The translations under genes were made by a program, and so were the position numbers. Positions 52,975 through 62,524 of a stretch of 64,000 nucleotides of DNA are shown here, piece by piece. This stretch comes from Melioribacter roseus (GTDB lineage Bacteria; Bacteroidota; Ignavibacteria; Ignavibacteriales; Melioribacteraceae): assembly GCA_020724265.1 (NCBI GenBank), contig DYHH01000009.1:62001-126000 (forward strand), in the 5' to 3' direction. A model generated the notes under the pieces. The model did not search any database and was not told the DNA's origin. It saw nothing but the letters and a program-made list of their open reading frames with translations. Position 1 is the stretch's first letter. Each line of letters starts with the position of its first letter.

Positions 52975-55731
52975 ATGATTAGAAAAATTTTCTTCTTGTT
53001 AATATTCACGTCTATTATTTTCTCACAAGCCCAATTTAATTTTTATCAAAATCAAAAGTATAATGACAACATCCAGCGCCCTGAAAATTTCTTAGGATTT
53101 GCAATCGGCGAAAAACCGACACGATATTATGAAGCAGCAGAGTATTTAAAATATCTCTCCGAATCTTCCGAAAGAGTTTTACTTAGAATGAATGGTGTTA
53201 CACATCAAGGCAGAGATTTATATTACCTAATTATCTCTTCAGAAAAAAATATTTCCAACCTTGAATCAATTAAAAGTAATATCCAAAAGTTATCAGACCC
53301 GAGAAATACAAACACTACGCAAGCAGATGAGATAATTCAATCAACACCATTAGTAAGCATGATGATGTATTCAATTCACGGTAATGAGCTTTCGGGTGCA
53401 GATGCATCAATTCAATTAGCATATCAACTCGCTGCCGGTGAAGATGATGAAACCGTTGAATTGCTTAATAACTTGGTAACGATAATTTATCCGATGGAAA
53501 ATCCGGACGGACGCGAAAGATTCTTAAGCGATGTTGAACAATGGAAAGGAAATGTTCCAACCGATGATACGCAAAGTCTCCCGCATTGGGGTACCTGGCC
53601 TACCGGAAGGACAAATCATTACCATTTTGATCTAAACCGTGATTGGTTTATTCTTTCACAACCGGAAACACGCTCAAGAGTTTCAATAATGATGGAATGG
53701 TTCCCGCAATTTGTTGTTGATGCACATGAAATGGGATCGTTCAGTTCATTCTTGTTTAATCCGCCCCGCGAACCTATTAATCCATATCTCGATAAAAAAA
53801 TTCAAGATTGGTGGAATGTGTTTGCAAAAGATCAAGCCGCAGCAATGGATAAATACGGTTGGAGTTACTATACACGGGAATGGCTTGAAGATTGGTTCCC
53901 GGGTTACGGAAGTTCATATCCGAGTTTTTACGGTGCTGTAAGTATTTTATACGAACAAGCGAGAACAGCCGGTCTAAATGTAAAAAGACCGGAAGGAAGA
54001 ATTTTAACTTATGCTCAATCAGTTCAGCACCAATATGTAAATTCCGTAGCTAATCTTTTAACGGCTGCCAAGAACAAAATAGAATTGATGAAAACATTTT
54101 ATGATATAAGAAAAGCCGGTCTTACACCTTATCATCCAAACGGTGTTAAAGCATATATATTTGATGTTTCCGATAACCGGTCAAGAATTGATTCTCTTAT
54201 GAAGGTTCTTGAATTTCAAGGAGTTGAAGTTTTTCAAGCATCAGAGAGCTTTCAGGTTACGAAAGCAAAAAGTTATTTGGGAGAAAATTCTTCCAATAAA
54301 AAATTTTCTAAAGGGTCATATATCATCCCGCTTTCGCAACCGCATCAAGCTCTAATAAATGCCGTACTTGATTTCGATACAAGACTAAAGACTTCTTTTC
54401 TTAAAACAGAAAGAGAATCTTTACTTAAAGGTAAAGGTTCTGAGCTCTACGAGGTAACATCATGGTCTCTTCCGTTAGCTTTTGCCGTTGATGCTTATGA
54501 AAGTTATTCTGTCCCTTCGGTAAAAACGGAACGAGTTTCTTTTGAAAAAGAAGTAGGAAAATTAGTTAACCCCTCACCCCAATATGGTTATTTAATTGAA
54601 TATAAAGATGACGGTGTTATTAAGTTTTTGAAGGATTTACTTGAGGCTGATGCAGTTATACATTCTGCAAAAAAGAAATTTAAAGTTGAAGATCGTGAGT
54701 ATGATAGAGGTACGCTTTTGTTAAGGTTGGAAGATAATTCACAAAATATTGAAGAGATATTAAACCCGTTATCAAGGAAACATTCAATCGAAGTAGTAGG
54801 TGTTAATACTGCGCTTGCTCAAAGTGGGGCTGATCTTGGCGGCGGAGAATTCAGTTTATTAGAAAAGCCGAAAGTCGGGTTTCTTATAGGACAAAGATCA
54901 AGCATGTACAATTTCGGAGAGTTATGGTATTTACTTGATAATAGAATCGGATTGAAAACTTCGATGTTGTATTTGGATAATCTCGGTTTCTATGACCTTC
55001 GTAAATACAACGTTCTTATCCTTCCTTCTTCTTGGGGAAATTTAAAAGATACTTTCACAAAATCTGTTACAAGTAAATTAAAAACCTGGATTGAAGAAGG
55101 GGGAACTTTAATTTCAATAGGAAGTTCCATACCGGTTATTGCCGATACTTCCATTGCCTTATCAAACATAAAGACAAGAAGAGATAACATAAAAAAGCTA
55201 AACAATTATTATAAACAAGTTGCAGAAAATTTAGCTGCACAAAATGTGGTTATTGACAGTATAAAAATTTGGGAATCGGCTTCTCCTCAACTAACTTCGG
55301 TTGAACCGGTTATTAAAATTGACGAAAAGGAAGAATCCGAACGAGACAGAAGTTATATAAAATTCATGCCTCAAGGTTCGATACTTAATATTACATTGAA
55401 TGACGAACATTGGTTATCAAACGGAGTAAACAAAAACTTACCGGTGTTTTATTCATCTTCATATTCATTTTACGGATTAAATCCTGCTGAAGTTATAGGT
55501 AGATTAGAATCTCCCGATAAAATACGTTTATCAGGTTTACTTTGGCCGGAGGCACAGCATCGACTTGCTTATGCTTCATATTTAACAAGAGAACGAGTAG
55601 GACGCGGACAAATTATATCATTTGCAGATGTTCCGTTCTTCCGTGCACAATTCCACGGTACTGCAAGATTATTTTTGAACGCAATTTTCTTAGGTCCGGG
55701 TATGGGTGCAAGTCAAGCTGTAGAGTTTTAG
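52975..55731 (+). CDS. Secreted M14-family zinc carboxypeptidase
   Basis: A large exported metallopeptidase of 918 residues. After the signal peptide (MIRKIFFLLIFTSIIFS) the M14 domain has the zinc-binding H135-G-N-E138 (SIHGNELSGAD), the substrate-side YPMENPDGRERF, and the second zinc histidine at 251 in VVDAHEMGS. The C-terminal part (about 620-900) carries a glutamine-amidotransferase-like or flavodoxin-like fold (PKVGFLIGQRSSMYN, LILPSSWGN) seen in other large M14 proteins of this phylum. The ATG at 52975 has GAGG six bases upstream; the one at 52963 does not. Confidence 0.9.
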   Translation: MIRKIFFLLIFTSIIFSQAQFNFYQNQKYNDNIQRPENFLGFAIGEKPTRYYEAAEYLKYLSESSERVLLRMNGVTHQGRDLYYLIISSEKNISNLESIKSNIQKLSDPRNTNTTQADEIIQSTPLVSMMMYSIHGNELSGADASIQLAYQLAAGEDDETVELLNNLVTIIYPMENPDGRERFLSDVEQWKGNVPTDDTQSLPHWGTWPTGRTNHYHFDLNRDWFILSQPETRSRVSIMMEWFPQFVVDAHEMGSFSSFLFNPPREPINPYLDKKIQDWWNVFAKDQAAAMDKYGWSYYTREWLEDWFPGYGSSYPSFYGAVSILYEQARTAGLNVKRPEGRILTYAQSVQHQYVNSVANLLTAAKNKIELMKTFYDIRKAGLTPYHPNGVKAYIFDVSDNRSRIDSLMKVLEFQGVEVFQASESFQVTKAKSYLGENSSNKKFSKGSYIIPLSQPHQALINAVLDFDTRLKTSFLKTERESLLKGKGSELYEVTSWSLPLAFAVDAYESYSVPSVKTERVSFEKEVGKLVNPSPQYGYLIEYKDDGVIKFLKDLLEADAVIHSAKKKFKVEDREYDRGTLLLRLEDNSQNIEEILNPLSRKHSIEVVGVNTALAQSGADLGGGEFSLLEKPKVGFLIGQRSSMYNFGELWYLLDNRIGLKTSMLYLDNLGFYDLRKYNVLILPSSWGNLKDTFTKSVTSKLKTWIEEGGTLISIGSSIPVIADTSIALSNIKTRRDNIKKLNNYYKQVAENLAAQNVVIDSIKIWESASPQLTSVEPVIKIDEKEESERDRSYIKFMPQGSILNITLNDEHWLSNGVNKNLPVFYSSSYSFYGLNPAEVIGRLESPDKIRLSGLLWPEAQHRLAYASYLTRERVGRGQIISFADVPFFRAQFHGTARLFLNAIFLGPGMGASQAVEF

Positions 55732-55756
55732 AATCGTACAGAAATAAATTAATATA

Positions 55757-55890
55757 AGGCTGTCTCAAAAGTAAATTTTATTGTAAAATTAGAACGCAGA
55801 TACCACAGATTTGAACTGTCGGCAGACTACGCCGAACTCTAGCGAGATTTCCACAGATTTTTTATTTGATATTTACTTTTGAGACGGCCT
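55757..55890. mobile_element. MITE-like element with 20-bp terminal inverted repeats
   Basis: AGGCTGTCTCAAAAGTAAAT at 55757-55776 and its inverse at 55871-55890 match at 19 of 20 bases. The 94 bases between them encode nothing but contain a second imperfect inverted pair around CCACAGAT (near 55813 and 55850). Size, termini ending in GGCTGTCTCAAAA-type sequence and lack of a gene fit a non-autonomous transposable element; no clear target duplication is visible. It sits between two convergent genes. Confidence 0.55.
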
Positions 55891-55899
55891 CTATTTTTT

Positions 55900-58353
55900 T
55901 CAAAGCACTAAGGTAAAAGAAGTTCCTTTATCTCTTTCGCTTTCAATGTGGATTTCGGCATCAATAAGTTCACAATATTTTTTTACCAAAGCCATTCCCA
56001 AACCACTACCTTCAAATCTACGACTGTAGCCTCTCTCTTCTTGTGAAAAAGCTTCGAATATTTCCGGTAAATATTCTTGGGATATTCCTATGCCGCTATC
56101 ACTTACCTTTACCGAGTAACTATCATTTTCATTTTTACTCAAACTTATTTCAACATAGCCTTTGTTTGTATACTTAATTGCATTATCAACAAGGTTGGCA
56201 AATATTTGGTTAACTGCATATTCATCCGAATTTATTTCTGCTTTCTCATAATTGCATATAAATCTTAATTCTAAGTTTTTACTTTTGGCAAGGTTTAGGT
56301 ATTCTTTTCTAATATTTGTCAGTACGGTAATCAGATCCAACTTGCGTTTAGTAACTTCGTATGTACCGAGTTGGAGTTCCGACATATTTAGAATAAGGTC
56401 GATAGTTCGGATCACTCTTTTACTTGCGGATTCAATACCGGAGAAAGAAACTTCCAATTCTTCTTTTAGTTTGCCCTTAAATTCTTCTTTAATCAATTGA
56501 GAAAAATTCAGAACCGCATTAAGCGGACTTCTTATTTCATGCGAGATTTGAGCAAGGAACTCCGATTTTAGTTGATTAGCTTTTTCAGCTTGTTCTTTAG
56601 CATTTTGGATTTCAATTTCAGTACGTTTTCTTTCATCTATATCCAAATGAACACCGCTGGCTTTGAGGGGTTTACCGTCTTCATCGCGCTGATAAATTCT
56701 GCCCCAATTTAAAATCCATTTGTAATCGCCATTTTTTGTTCTAAGTCTGTGTTCAACTTTAAATTCATTAACATTCCCGGTTTCATGCGCAATTATTGAT
56801 TGTTTAACCGCTTCGATATCATCGGGATGGATAAGTTCTTTCCATGATGTAAACTCTGAATCAATTTCACTTGTTGAATAACCAAGCATTTCACCCCATC
56901 TACCTAATCTAACTACTTTATTTGTAGTAAAATCTTGATCCCATATACCAATGTTTGCCCCTTCAATAGCAGTTTGTAAACGTGTGTTCAATTCTTTCAG
57001 CTTATCTTCGGCAACTTTTTGTTTAGTAACATCATGAGCAACTCCTTGCAGTCCTACAACTTTTTCTCCTTCAAAAATTGGTTTTTCATAAATCTCCAAC
57101 AATAACGTCTGCCCATTTGCATGATATATTTCAGCCAATATAGGTTCGATATTAATAATACCTGAAAGACTTTCGTAAGTTCTTTTGCGTGCTTCATCAT
57201 TAATTGGTGAATCAGTTGTAAACCAATGATGTTGACCAAGCCACTGTTCAACAGAATGACCGGTTATCTTTTCAACCGATGGAGAAATATATTTTACATC
57301 AGCTTTTGTATCTTGCACATAAAAGAAAAGATGCGGAGTTCCCTCAACAAGTATCTGCATTCTTTCTTTTGCAGCTTTTAATTCTTCTTCCGCCTTTTTC
57401 CTCTCGGAAATATCTCTCATTATACCGATGATTTGAAGATTATCTTTAGTCCCAATTGAGGCAGTACTTAATTCAACTTCTTTAATCATACCGTTTTTAG
57501 TAAGAATTTCCATCTCATATGTTACCGGGAGAGCTTCTCCTCTTTTTCTTGCTAAATACCTTTGGAGAACAATATCTTTACTCTTATCGGTAAGTAGTAA
57601 GTTAAAATCAAAATTTTCCGATGTGATTTCATCAGCTGAGAATCCGGTAAGTTCGCAAAATCTTTCATTAACGTATGTATATTTTTTATCATGCATCATA
57701 TAAATACCATCAAATGCATGTTCCACTAAAGTTCTAAATTTCTCTTCACTGTTTTTCAAAGAACCAAATAATCTGCCGGTTCTTTCTTGATCATGTAAAA
57801 TTTTACCGATTATTAATGTCATAACCGGGTAGACCCCTATAACAGTAATACTGATAGTTTGATAAACCTCTAATCTTCTTTCTGTTGGGAGTGAAAAAAT
57901 CAATGCTAACATTACAAGATGAACGGCTAATCCAAGTAAATATAATTGCAAATTAGTTACAGTTTGCATCGGTGTTTTCTGTTTGAATCTGGAAAACAAG
58001 TAACCAATCAAGAAAGCCGCAACCACGGTAAGGATCCCCATAACAATACCGGCGCCGCCAAGATAGATTCTGAATACAGCAGAAAAAACTACCGCAATTC
58101 CTCCTGATACTGGTCCAAAGAATAATGTACAAAGACTGACTACAATTGTTCTTCCATCAAAGATTATCCCTTCGGTAAGTACAAACGGGTACATCATTCC
58201 AATTATAGCGGTTATTCCAAAAAGGATTCCTTGAAAAATTTTACCTGAAAGTAAATTTCGGTTAAACCTTACATCAATAAATCCCGATAGCACACTTAAG
58301 GCAACAAGGAGTGAAAGATTGTAAATGAGTTCAATTATTATCAATTTCTTCAA
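55900..58353 (-). CDS. LytS-type 5TM sensor with PAS domains and histidine kinase
   Basis: An orphan kinase of 817 residues. Residues about 1-190 are the 5TMR-LYT membrane sensor of LytS/YehU proteins (NLSLLVALSVLSGFID, GIIFDGRTIVVSLCTLFFGPVSGGIAVVFSAVFRIYLGG). Three PAS/PAC domains follow (about 203-320, 325-447, 452-578). The HisKA domain carries H605 in AQISHEIRSPLNAV, and the HATPase domain has NLVDNAIKYT, VSDSGIGIS and GSGLGMALV. LytS itself has a His_kinase domain, so this is a hybrid of LytS input and PAS-type output. Start codon appears to be TTG at 58353, directly behind a hairpin. Confidence 0.9.
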   Translation of the reverse strand: MKKLIIIELIYNLSLLVALSVLSGFIDVRFNRNLLSGKIFQGILFGITAIIGMMYPFVLTEGIIFDGRTIVVSLCTLFFGPVSGGIAVVFSAVFRIYLGGAGIVMGILTVVAAFLIGYLFSRFKQKTPMQTVTNLQLYLLGLAVHLVMLALIFSLPTERRLEVYQTISITVIGVYPVMTLIIGKILHDQERTGRLFGSLKNSEEKFRTLVEHAFDGIYMMHDKKYTYVNERFCELTGFSADEITSENFDFNLLLTDKSKDIVLQRYLARKRGEALPVTYEMEILTKNGMIKEVELSTASIGTKDNLQIIGIMRDISERKKAEEELKAAKERMQILVEGTPHLFFYVQDTKADVKYISPSVEKITGHSVEQWLGQHHWFTTDSPINDEARKRTYESLSGIINIEPILAEIYHANGQTLLLEIYEKPIFEGEKVVGLQGVAHDVTKQKVAEDKLKELNTRLQTAIEGANIGIWDQDFTTNKVVRLGRWGEMLGYSTSEIDSEFTSWKELIHPDDIEAVKQSIIAHETGNVNEFKVEHRLRTKNGDYKWILNWGRIYQRDEDGKPLKASGVHLDIDERKRTEIEIQNAKEQAEKANQLKSEFLAQISHEIRSPLNAVLNFSQLIKEEFKGKLKEELEVSFSGIESASKRVIRTIDLILNMSELQLGTYEVTKRKLDLITVLTNIRKEYLNLAKSKNLELRFICNYEKAEINSDEYAVNQIFANLVDNAIKYTNKGYVEISLSKNENDSYSVKVSDSGIGISQEYLPEIFEAFSQEERGYSRRFEGSGLGMALVKKYCELIDAEIHIESERDKGTSFTLVL

Positions 58354-58400
58354 CCAATAAAAAGAGTTGTGTGTAAGTTATACATAACACATTTTATTGG
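58354..58400 (-). promoter_or_regulatory. Hairpin covering the translation start of the LytS-type kinase
   Basis: CCAATAAAA (58354-58362 on the + strand) and TTTTATTGG (58392-58400) are perfectly complementary, and the loop contains a further near-palindrome GTTAT/ATAAC. In the minus-strand transcript the 3' arm ends exactly at the TTG start, so folding would hide the ribosome-binding region. It could be a leader control element or an operator. No ribosome site is visible outside the stem. Confidence 0.45.
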
Positions 58401-58534
58401 CAAGCAAAGGAGCAACTTACTTTTTTAAGCTCATAATAATATATCGGAGCTGTTTTTGCAGATAATAGATTAAAAATGTCTTGTTTATTTGAATCCACTT
58501 ATTTATATTTAATCCAAATAAAGATAGCGGGTTG

Positions 58535-59182
58535 ATGCAAAAGCTAAAAATCATTCATTACGATAATGAATTTTTATCAAGAGCCGGTTTTAAGTATTTA
58601 GTTACGGAAAACGGAAATTTTCGCTTAGTAGGAAGTTTTGAAAACAAAGAAGAATTTCTTTCTGCAGTAAATAAGCAAATTCCGAATGTAGTTGTATTTG
58701 ACTTTACATCCCAAAATTCGCTCACTTCAAAGGATATTGAAAAGTTAGCAAACCTTTCAAAAAAACCGGGTTTCCTTGTAATAGCTAATGATTTTAATAA
58801 AGAATCAATTTGTGAATATATGGACTGCGGTGTTGAATGCTTTGTAACAAAAGGCTGCAGCAAAGACGAAATTTTACTGGCAATTAATGCTGCGGCTAAA
58901 GGCGAAAAATTTTTCTGCAACAAGGTATTAAACTATATAATTGAAAGCTCCTTTATTACTAAGGATGATTGTGATTCAACCAAACTAACAAACCGGGAGA
59001 TAGAAATTCTTAAACTTACTGCCGAAGGGTTCTCAAACAAAGAAATTGCCGATAAATTATTTCTAAGTCTTCATACCGTATATACACATCGAAAAAACAT
59101 TATGAAAAAGCTAAACATCAAATCAAATTCAGAATTTATTAAATATGCTTATGATTCCGGTTTAGTTTCTACCCAAGATTAG
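58535..59182 (+). CDS. Orphan LuxR-family response regulator with atypical receiver
   Basis: A 216-residue regulator. The receiver domain keeps D10, the phosphoacceptor D56 (VVVFDFTSQ) and a lysine (FVTKGCSKDE), but the first residue of the usual acidic pair is a tyrosine (IIHYDNEFL) and the switch threonine is missing (LVIANDF). The LuxR helix-turn-helix is complete (LTNREIEILKLTAEGFSNKEIADKL, HTVYTHRKNIMKKL). Start is the ATG at 58535, one codon after a TTG. It is divergent from the LytS-type kinase and directly upstream of the TonB receptor, so either could be its partner or target. Confidence 0.88.
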   Translation: MQKLKIIHYDNEFLSRAGFKYLVTENGNFRLVGSFENKEEFLSAVNKQIPNVVVFDFTSQNSLTSKDIEKLANLSKKPGFLVIANDFNKESICEYMDCGVECFVTKGCSKDEILLAINAAAKGEKFFCNKVLNYIIESSFITKDDCDSTKLTNREIEILKLTAEGFSNKEIADKLFLSLHTVYTHRKNIMKKLNIKSNSEFIKYAYDSGLVSTQD

Positions 59183-59321
59183 GTATATGCTTCTAACAAA
59201 TTTTGTGATCTAAAATCATACTTCACGCTATTGAGAAAATTTTGAGCATCGGGTAGTTTTCTATGAACTTTTTAGTTTAAAAGTGCTACTTAATTTCAAT
59301 GGTTTTTTAAAGAGGGTTAAT

Positions 59322-61715
59322 ATGAAAATACTTTATATACTTTTTCTTCTAACATTCATTTTCAATAATGCTTATGCACAATCTGCTGCAGTTAACGGCT
59401 TCGTTATAGATAAAAATCAGAAACCACTCGAATATGCAAATGTATATGTATTGGAAGTTGATATAGGCTCAGGTGTCAAGCAAGATGGGTCATTTAGTAT
59501 AGATGGAATTCCTAATGGTACTTTTACTTTGCGGGCAAGTATGGTCGGTTATAATTCATTTACTAAAATTATTTCATTAGAGGAAGATCAAGTACTTCAA
59601 TTAGAAATCGTTCTTCAAGAAAAAGTAATCGAAATGCCTCAAATAGAGCTAATCGGCAAAAGACCGCAAAAACTTGACCGTGTCCCCGGTTCGGCTGCTG
59701 TATTAAATAAAGCGCATATTGAAAATATAGCCCCGATCAGCGGAAATGAGGTCTTCCGAAAAATTGCCGGTGTACATGCACTGGAAGAAGATAATGTAGG
59801 ATTAAGAGCAAACATCGGTATTCGAGGTCTTGATCCTAGCCGAAGTCGTTCGGTTCTGGTGCTCGAAGACGGAGTTCCTGTTGCACTTGCTCCTTACGGT
59901 GAACCGGAAATGTATTACACACCTTCTATGGATAGAATGACAGGAATTGAATTAGTTAAAGGAAGCGGATCAATCCTTTTCGGTCCTCAAACTTTCGGAG
60001 GAGTTTTAAATTACTTGACAGCCGATCCCCCTGCACTTCCGACAACCTCATTGAATATTCGCGGTGGTGAAGGAGGATTTTTGGTTGGACAAATTGGTTA
60101 CGGTACATCTATATCAAATACCGGTTTTAACGCAACTTATCTTAGAAAACAAGGCAACAATGTTGGGTTGTTGAACTATAGGATTAACGACTTAACAAGT
60201 AAAATAAAATTTATGTTAAACGAGAATTCCGTAATTGGAATAAAGCTAAGCGTATATGATGAAACATCTAATTCAACTTACGTCGGTTTATCACAAGCAA
60301 TGTACGATGAAGGTATTTATGATTTTACACATCCTTCTCCTGATGACAGATTAGATATTCGGCGATATTCCGGAAGTATTACGCACGATTTATTTATAAG
60401 TGATAATATAACTTTACGTACTACGGCATTTGGCTATACCACAACAAGAAACTGGTCTCGACAAGATTTTGATAATGTATTTAACCCGGATAGAGAATAT
60501 GTCAGAATAGTTGGGAATCCGGATGTCGAAGGGGGTGCGCTTTATTTTCGTGACGGCGTTGGAAACAGAAATCGTTCCTTCGAAGTTGCTGGTATTGAAC
60601 CAAGGTTATCGGTTAATTATGAATTAGGTGGTATCAAAAACGAGTTGGATTTTGGTATACGGTATTTATACGAAAGAGCGTTCGAACAAAGAGTGAACGG
60701 AAATGTGTTGAGCCCGTTTTCAGGAGATTTAGTTGAAGATGAGATTAGAACCGGTCGAGCACTAAGTTCTTATCTGCAAAATGCATTTAATATAACCGAT
60801 AATTTTTCCATTACACCGGGTTTACGTTTAGAATATTTTGAGTACACTCGAGATATAAAACGTTTAAGCGGCAAAAATGTTGAGATAACGAACACCGATG
60901 CAGTAACCGAACTTATACCGGGTATAGGTTTTAATTACCGCGTTTTAAGCGGGATTGTAATCTACGGAGGAATTCATCGCGGGTACGGACCACCAAGGGT
61001 AAAAGACGCAATCAGTGCTCAGGGTATAAGTGAAGAACTGGAGGCAGAAAAAAGTTGGAACTATGAACTTGGTACTCGCTCACAACTTGGAAAAGGTATT
61101 GATATTGAGTTAACCGGTTTCTTCATGGATTTTTCAAACCAGATTATTCCCGTTTCGGAATCTGCCGGAGGAACCGGGAAACCCGGGGCGACTTTAACTA
61201 ATGGCGGAGCTACAAGTCATTTTGGATTGGAATCCAGCTTTGCAATAAGATTTCATGAACTAATAAGTTCTGATTATGATATAATTTTTAGTACTAATGC
61301 AACTCTTGTAAGTGCGGAATTCAGTGCTGACCGTTTCGTAAAAAATGGAAATGAAGTTGTAAATGTAAAAGGAAATAAGGTCCCATATGCTCCTGAGATT
61401 CTTGTTACTTCCGGACTGCTAATTAAAGCTCCTTTTAATTTTGATTTATCATTATCGGCAACCTATATAGGGAAACAGTATGGTGATGCATTAAATCGAG
61501 AAACAGGAACTTTGAATGGAAGAGAAGGTCCAATCCCTTCTTATTTTATTCTTGACGCACGTTTAAGTTATAGATTACCGTCATTTGAAAACATGGCATT
61601 ATCGTTATCAATAAAGAACTTACTTGATGAACGCTATATTATTTCGAGAAGACCGCAAGGTATTCGAGTTGGATTACCTCGCTTTATATCAATGGGAATT
61701 GATTTAGAAATATAG
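59322..61715 (+). CDS. TonB-dependent outer-membrane receptor (FecA-like)
   Basis: A 797-residue outer-membrane receptor. After a signal peptide (MKILYILFLLTFIFNNAYA) comes a carboxypeptidase-regulatory-like domain (VNGFVIDKNQKPLEYANVYVL, to about residue 100), the plug (about 115-230; VPGSAAVLNKAHIEN, IRGLDPSRSRSVLVLEDGVP, LVKGSGSILFGPQTFGG) and a 22-strand barrel to the end (VGLPRFISMGIDLEI). The plug resembles FecA and other ferric-siderophore receptors, so ferric citrate or a similar iron complex is the likeliest ligand (inference). The ATG at 59322 is chosen for GAGGG upstream and the signal peptide. It ends with a good terminator. Confidence 0.92.
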   Translation: MKILYILFLLTFIFNNAYAQSAAVNGFVIDKNQKPLEYANVYVLEVDIGSGVKQDGSFSIDGIPNGTFTLRASMVGYNSFTKIISLEEDQVLQLEIVLQEKVIEMPQIELIGKRPQKLDRVPGSAAVLNKAHIENIAPISGNEVFRKIAGVHALEEDNVGLRANIGIRGLDPSRSRSVLVLEDGVPVALAPYGEPEMYYTPSMDRMTGIELVKGSGSILFGPQTFGGVLNYLTADPPALPTTSLNIRGGEGGFLVGQIGYGTSISNTGFNATYLRKQGNNVGLLNYRINDLTSKIKFMLNENSVIGIKLSVYDETSNSTYVGLSQAMYDEGIYDFTHPSPDDRLDIRRYSGSITHDLFISDNITLRTTAFGYTTTRNWSRQDFDNVFNPDREYVRIVGNPDVEGGALYFRDGVGNRNRSFEVAGIEPRLSVNYELGGIKNELDFGIRYLYERAFEQRVNGNVLSPFSGDLVEDEIRTGRALSSYLQNAFNITDNFSITPGLRLEYFEYTRDIKRLSGKNVEITNTDAVTELIPGIGFNYRVLSGIVIYGGIHRGYGPPRVKDAISAQGISEELEAEKSWNYELGTRSQLGKGIDIELTGFFMDFSNQIIPVSESAGGTGKPGATLTNGGATSHFGLESSFAIRFHELISSDYDIIFSTNATLVSAEFSADRFVKNGNEVVNVKGNKVPYAPEILVTSGLLIKAPFNFDLSLSATYIGKQYGDALNRETGTLNGREGPIPSYFILDARLSYRLPSFENMALSLSIKNLLDERYIISRRPQGIRVGLPRFISMGIDLEI

Positions 61716-61765
61716 TCCCTACTTGATACAACAAGATTTTGTTGATATTTGAACGCAGTTTATTT

Positions 61766-61807
61766 ACCGTCAAACTTAAGTTTGCACAAGTTTGACGGTA
61801 ATTTTTT
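61766..61807 (+). terminator. Rho-independent terminator of the TonB receptor
   Basis: A perfect 12-bp stem, ACCGTCAAACTT (61766-61777) with AAGTTTGACGGT (61788-61799), has a 10-base loop and is followed by ATTTTTTATT. It lies 51 bases after the stop codon and is a clear intrinsic terminator. Confidence 0.85.
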
Positions 61808-61889
61808 ATTCGGAAAATATTATCATTTCAATTTGTCCGAACAAAATTCAGCACATACCTTCTTCATTTAATTTGGGAGAAAAAAGTTT

Positions 61890-62312
61890 TTAACCCAGTA
61901 TAAACTTGATAAATCTATTTTCACTGTTAAATTTATTTTCAAAAAACATCTGTACGCTAAATTTACCTGGTCCGGTTAAGAAGAGCATAATATAACTTAC
62001 AAGGTACATTAATGCTTTTTCTTGAGTTCTAAAAGGATCATCGGCATGATAAATAAATCCGGCAACAAACATTGTAATGATAAGTGTTATAGAGCTTAGC
62101 CTTGTAAATAGCCCGAGAATAATTAAAGCCGCCGCAAAAAATTCCGATAAAACGGCAAGTGATAAACTGACTGCAGAACCAAAACCAAATGGATCAAAGA
62201 ATTTTATTTCTTCTCCGCTGAAAAGTCTATTTAGTTTTCCCAAACCATGTCCGAATAACATAAAAGAACTAATAACTGTTCGGAATATTAGTAATGCGAT
62301 ATCGTTCAACAT
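61890..62312 (-). CDS. DoxX family membrane protein
   Basis: A 140-residue integral membrane protein with four helices of the DoxX type (ALLIFRTVISSFMLFGHGLGKLNRLF, VSLSLAVLSEFFAAALIILGLFTRLSSITLIITMFVAGFIYH, YLVSYIMLFLTGPG). DoxX-family proteins have been linked to quinone or thiol-redox reactions, but their roles differ. The ATG at 62312 is preferred since GAGGAG lies about 12 bases upstream. It is divergent from the nitroreductase gene. Confidence 0.87.
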   Translation of the reverse strand: MLNDIALLIFRTVISSFMLFGHGLGKLNRLFSGEEIKFFDPFGFGSAVSLSLAVLSEFFAAALIILGLFTRLSSITLIITMFVAGFIYHADDPFRTQEKALMYLVSYIMLFLTGPGKFSVQMFFENKFNSENRFIKFILG

Positions 62313-62524
62313 ATTTTTAGTATCTCCTCTATTAAAATTGCTTAACAATTCTATTTCTTATCGTGTTCCATTTCGCTTATTTAATTTATCTAATTTGATA
62401 TATAATTCCACATACAAAACGTTTTGGAAGATATTTTTACAGATAAACTCAGCATGCGGAAAACAATTATCATTGCTAATAGATATATATTTTATATATT
62501 CTTTACAAATAGGAGAATTAGGTC

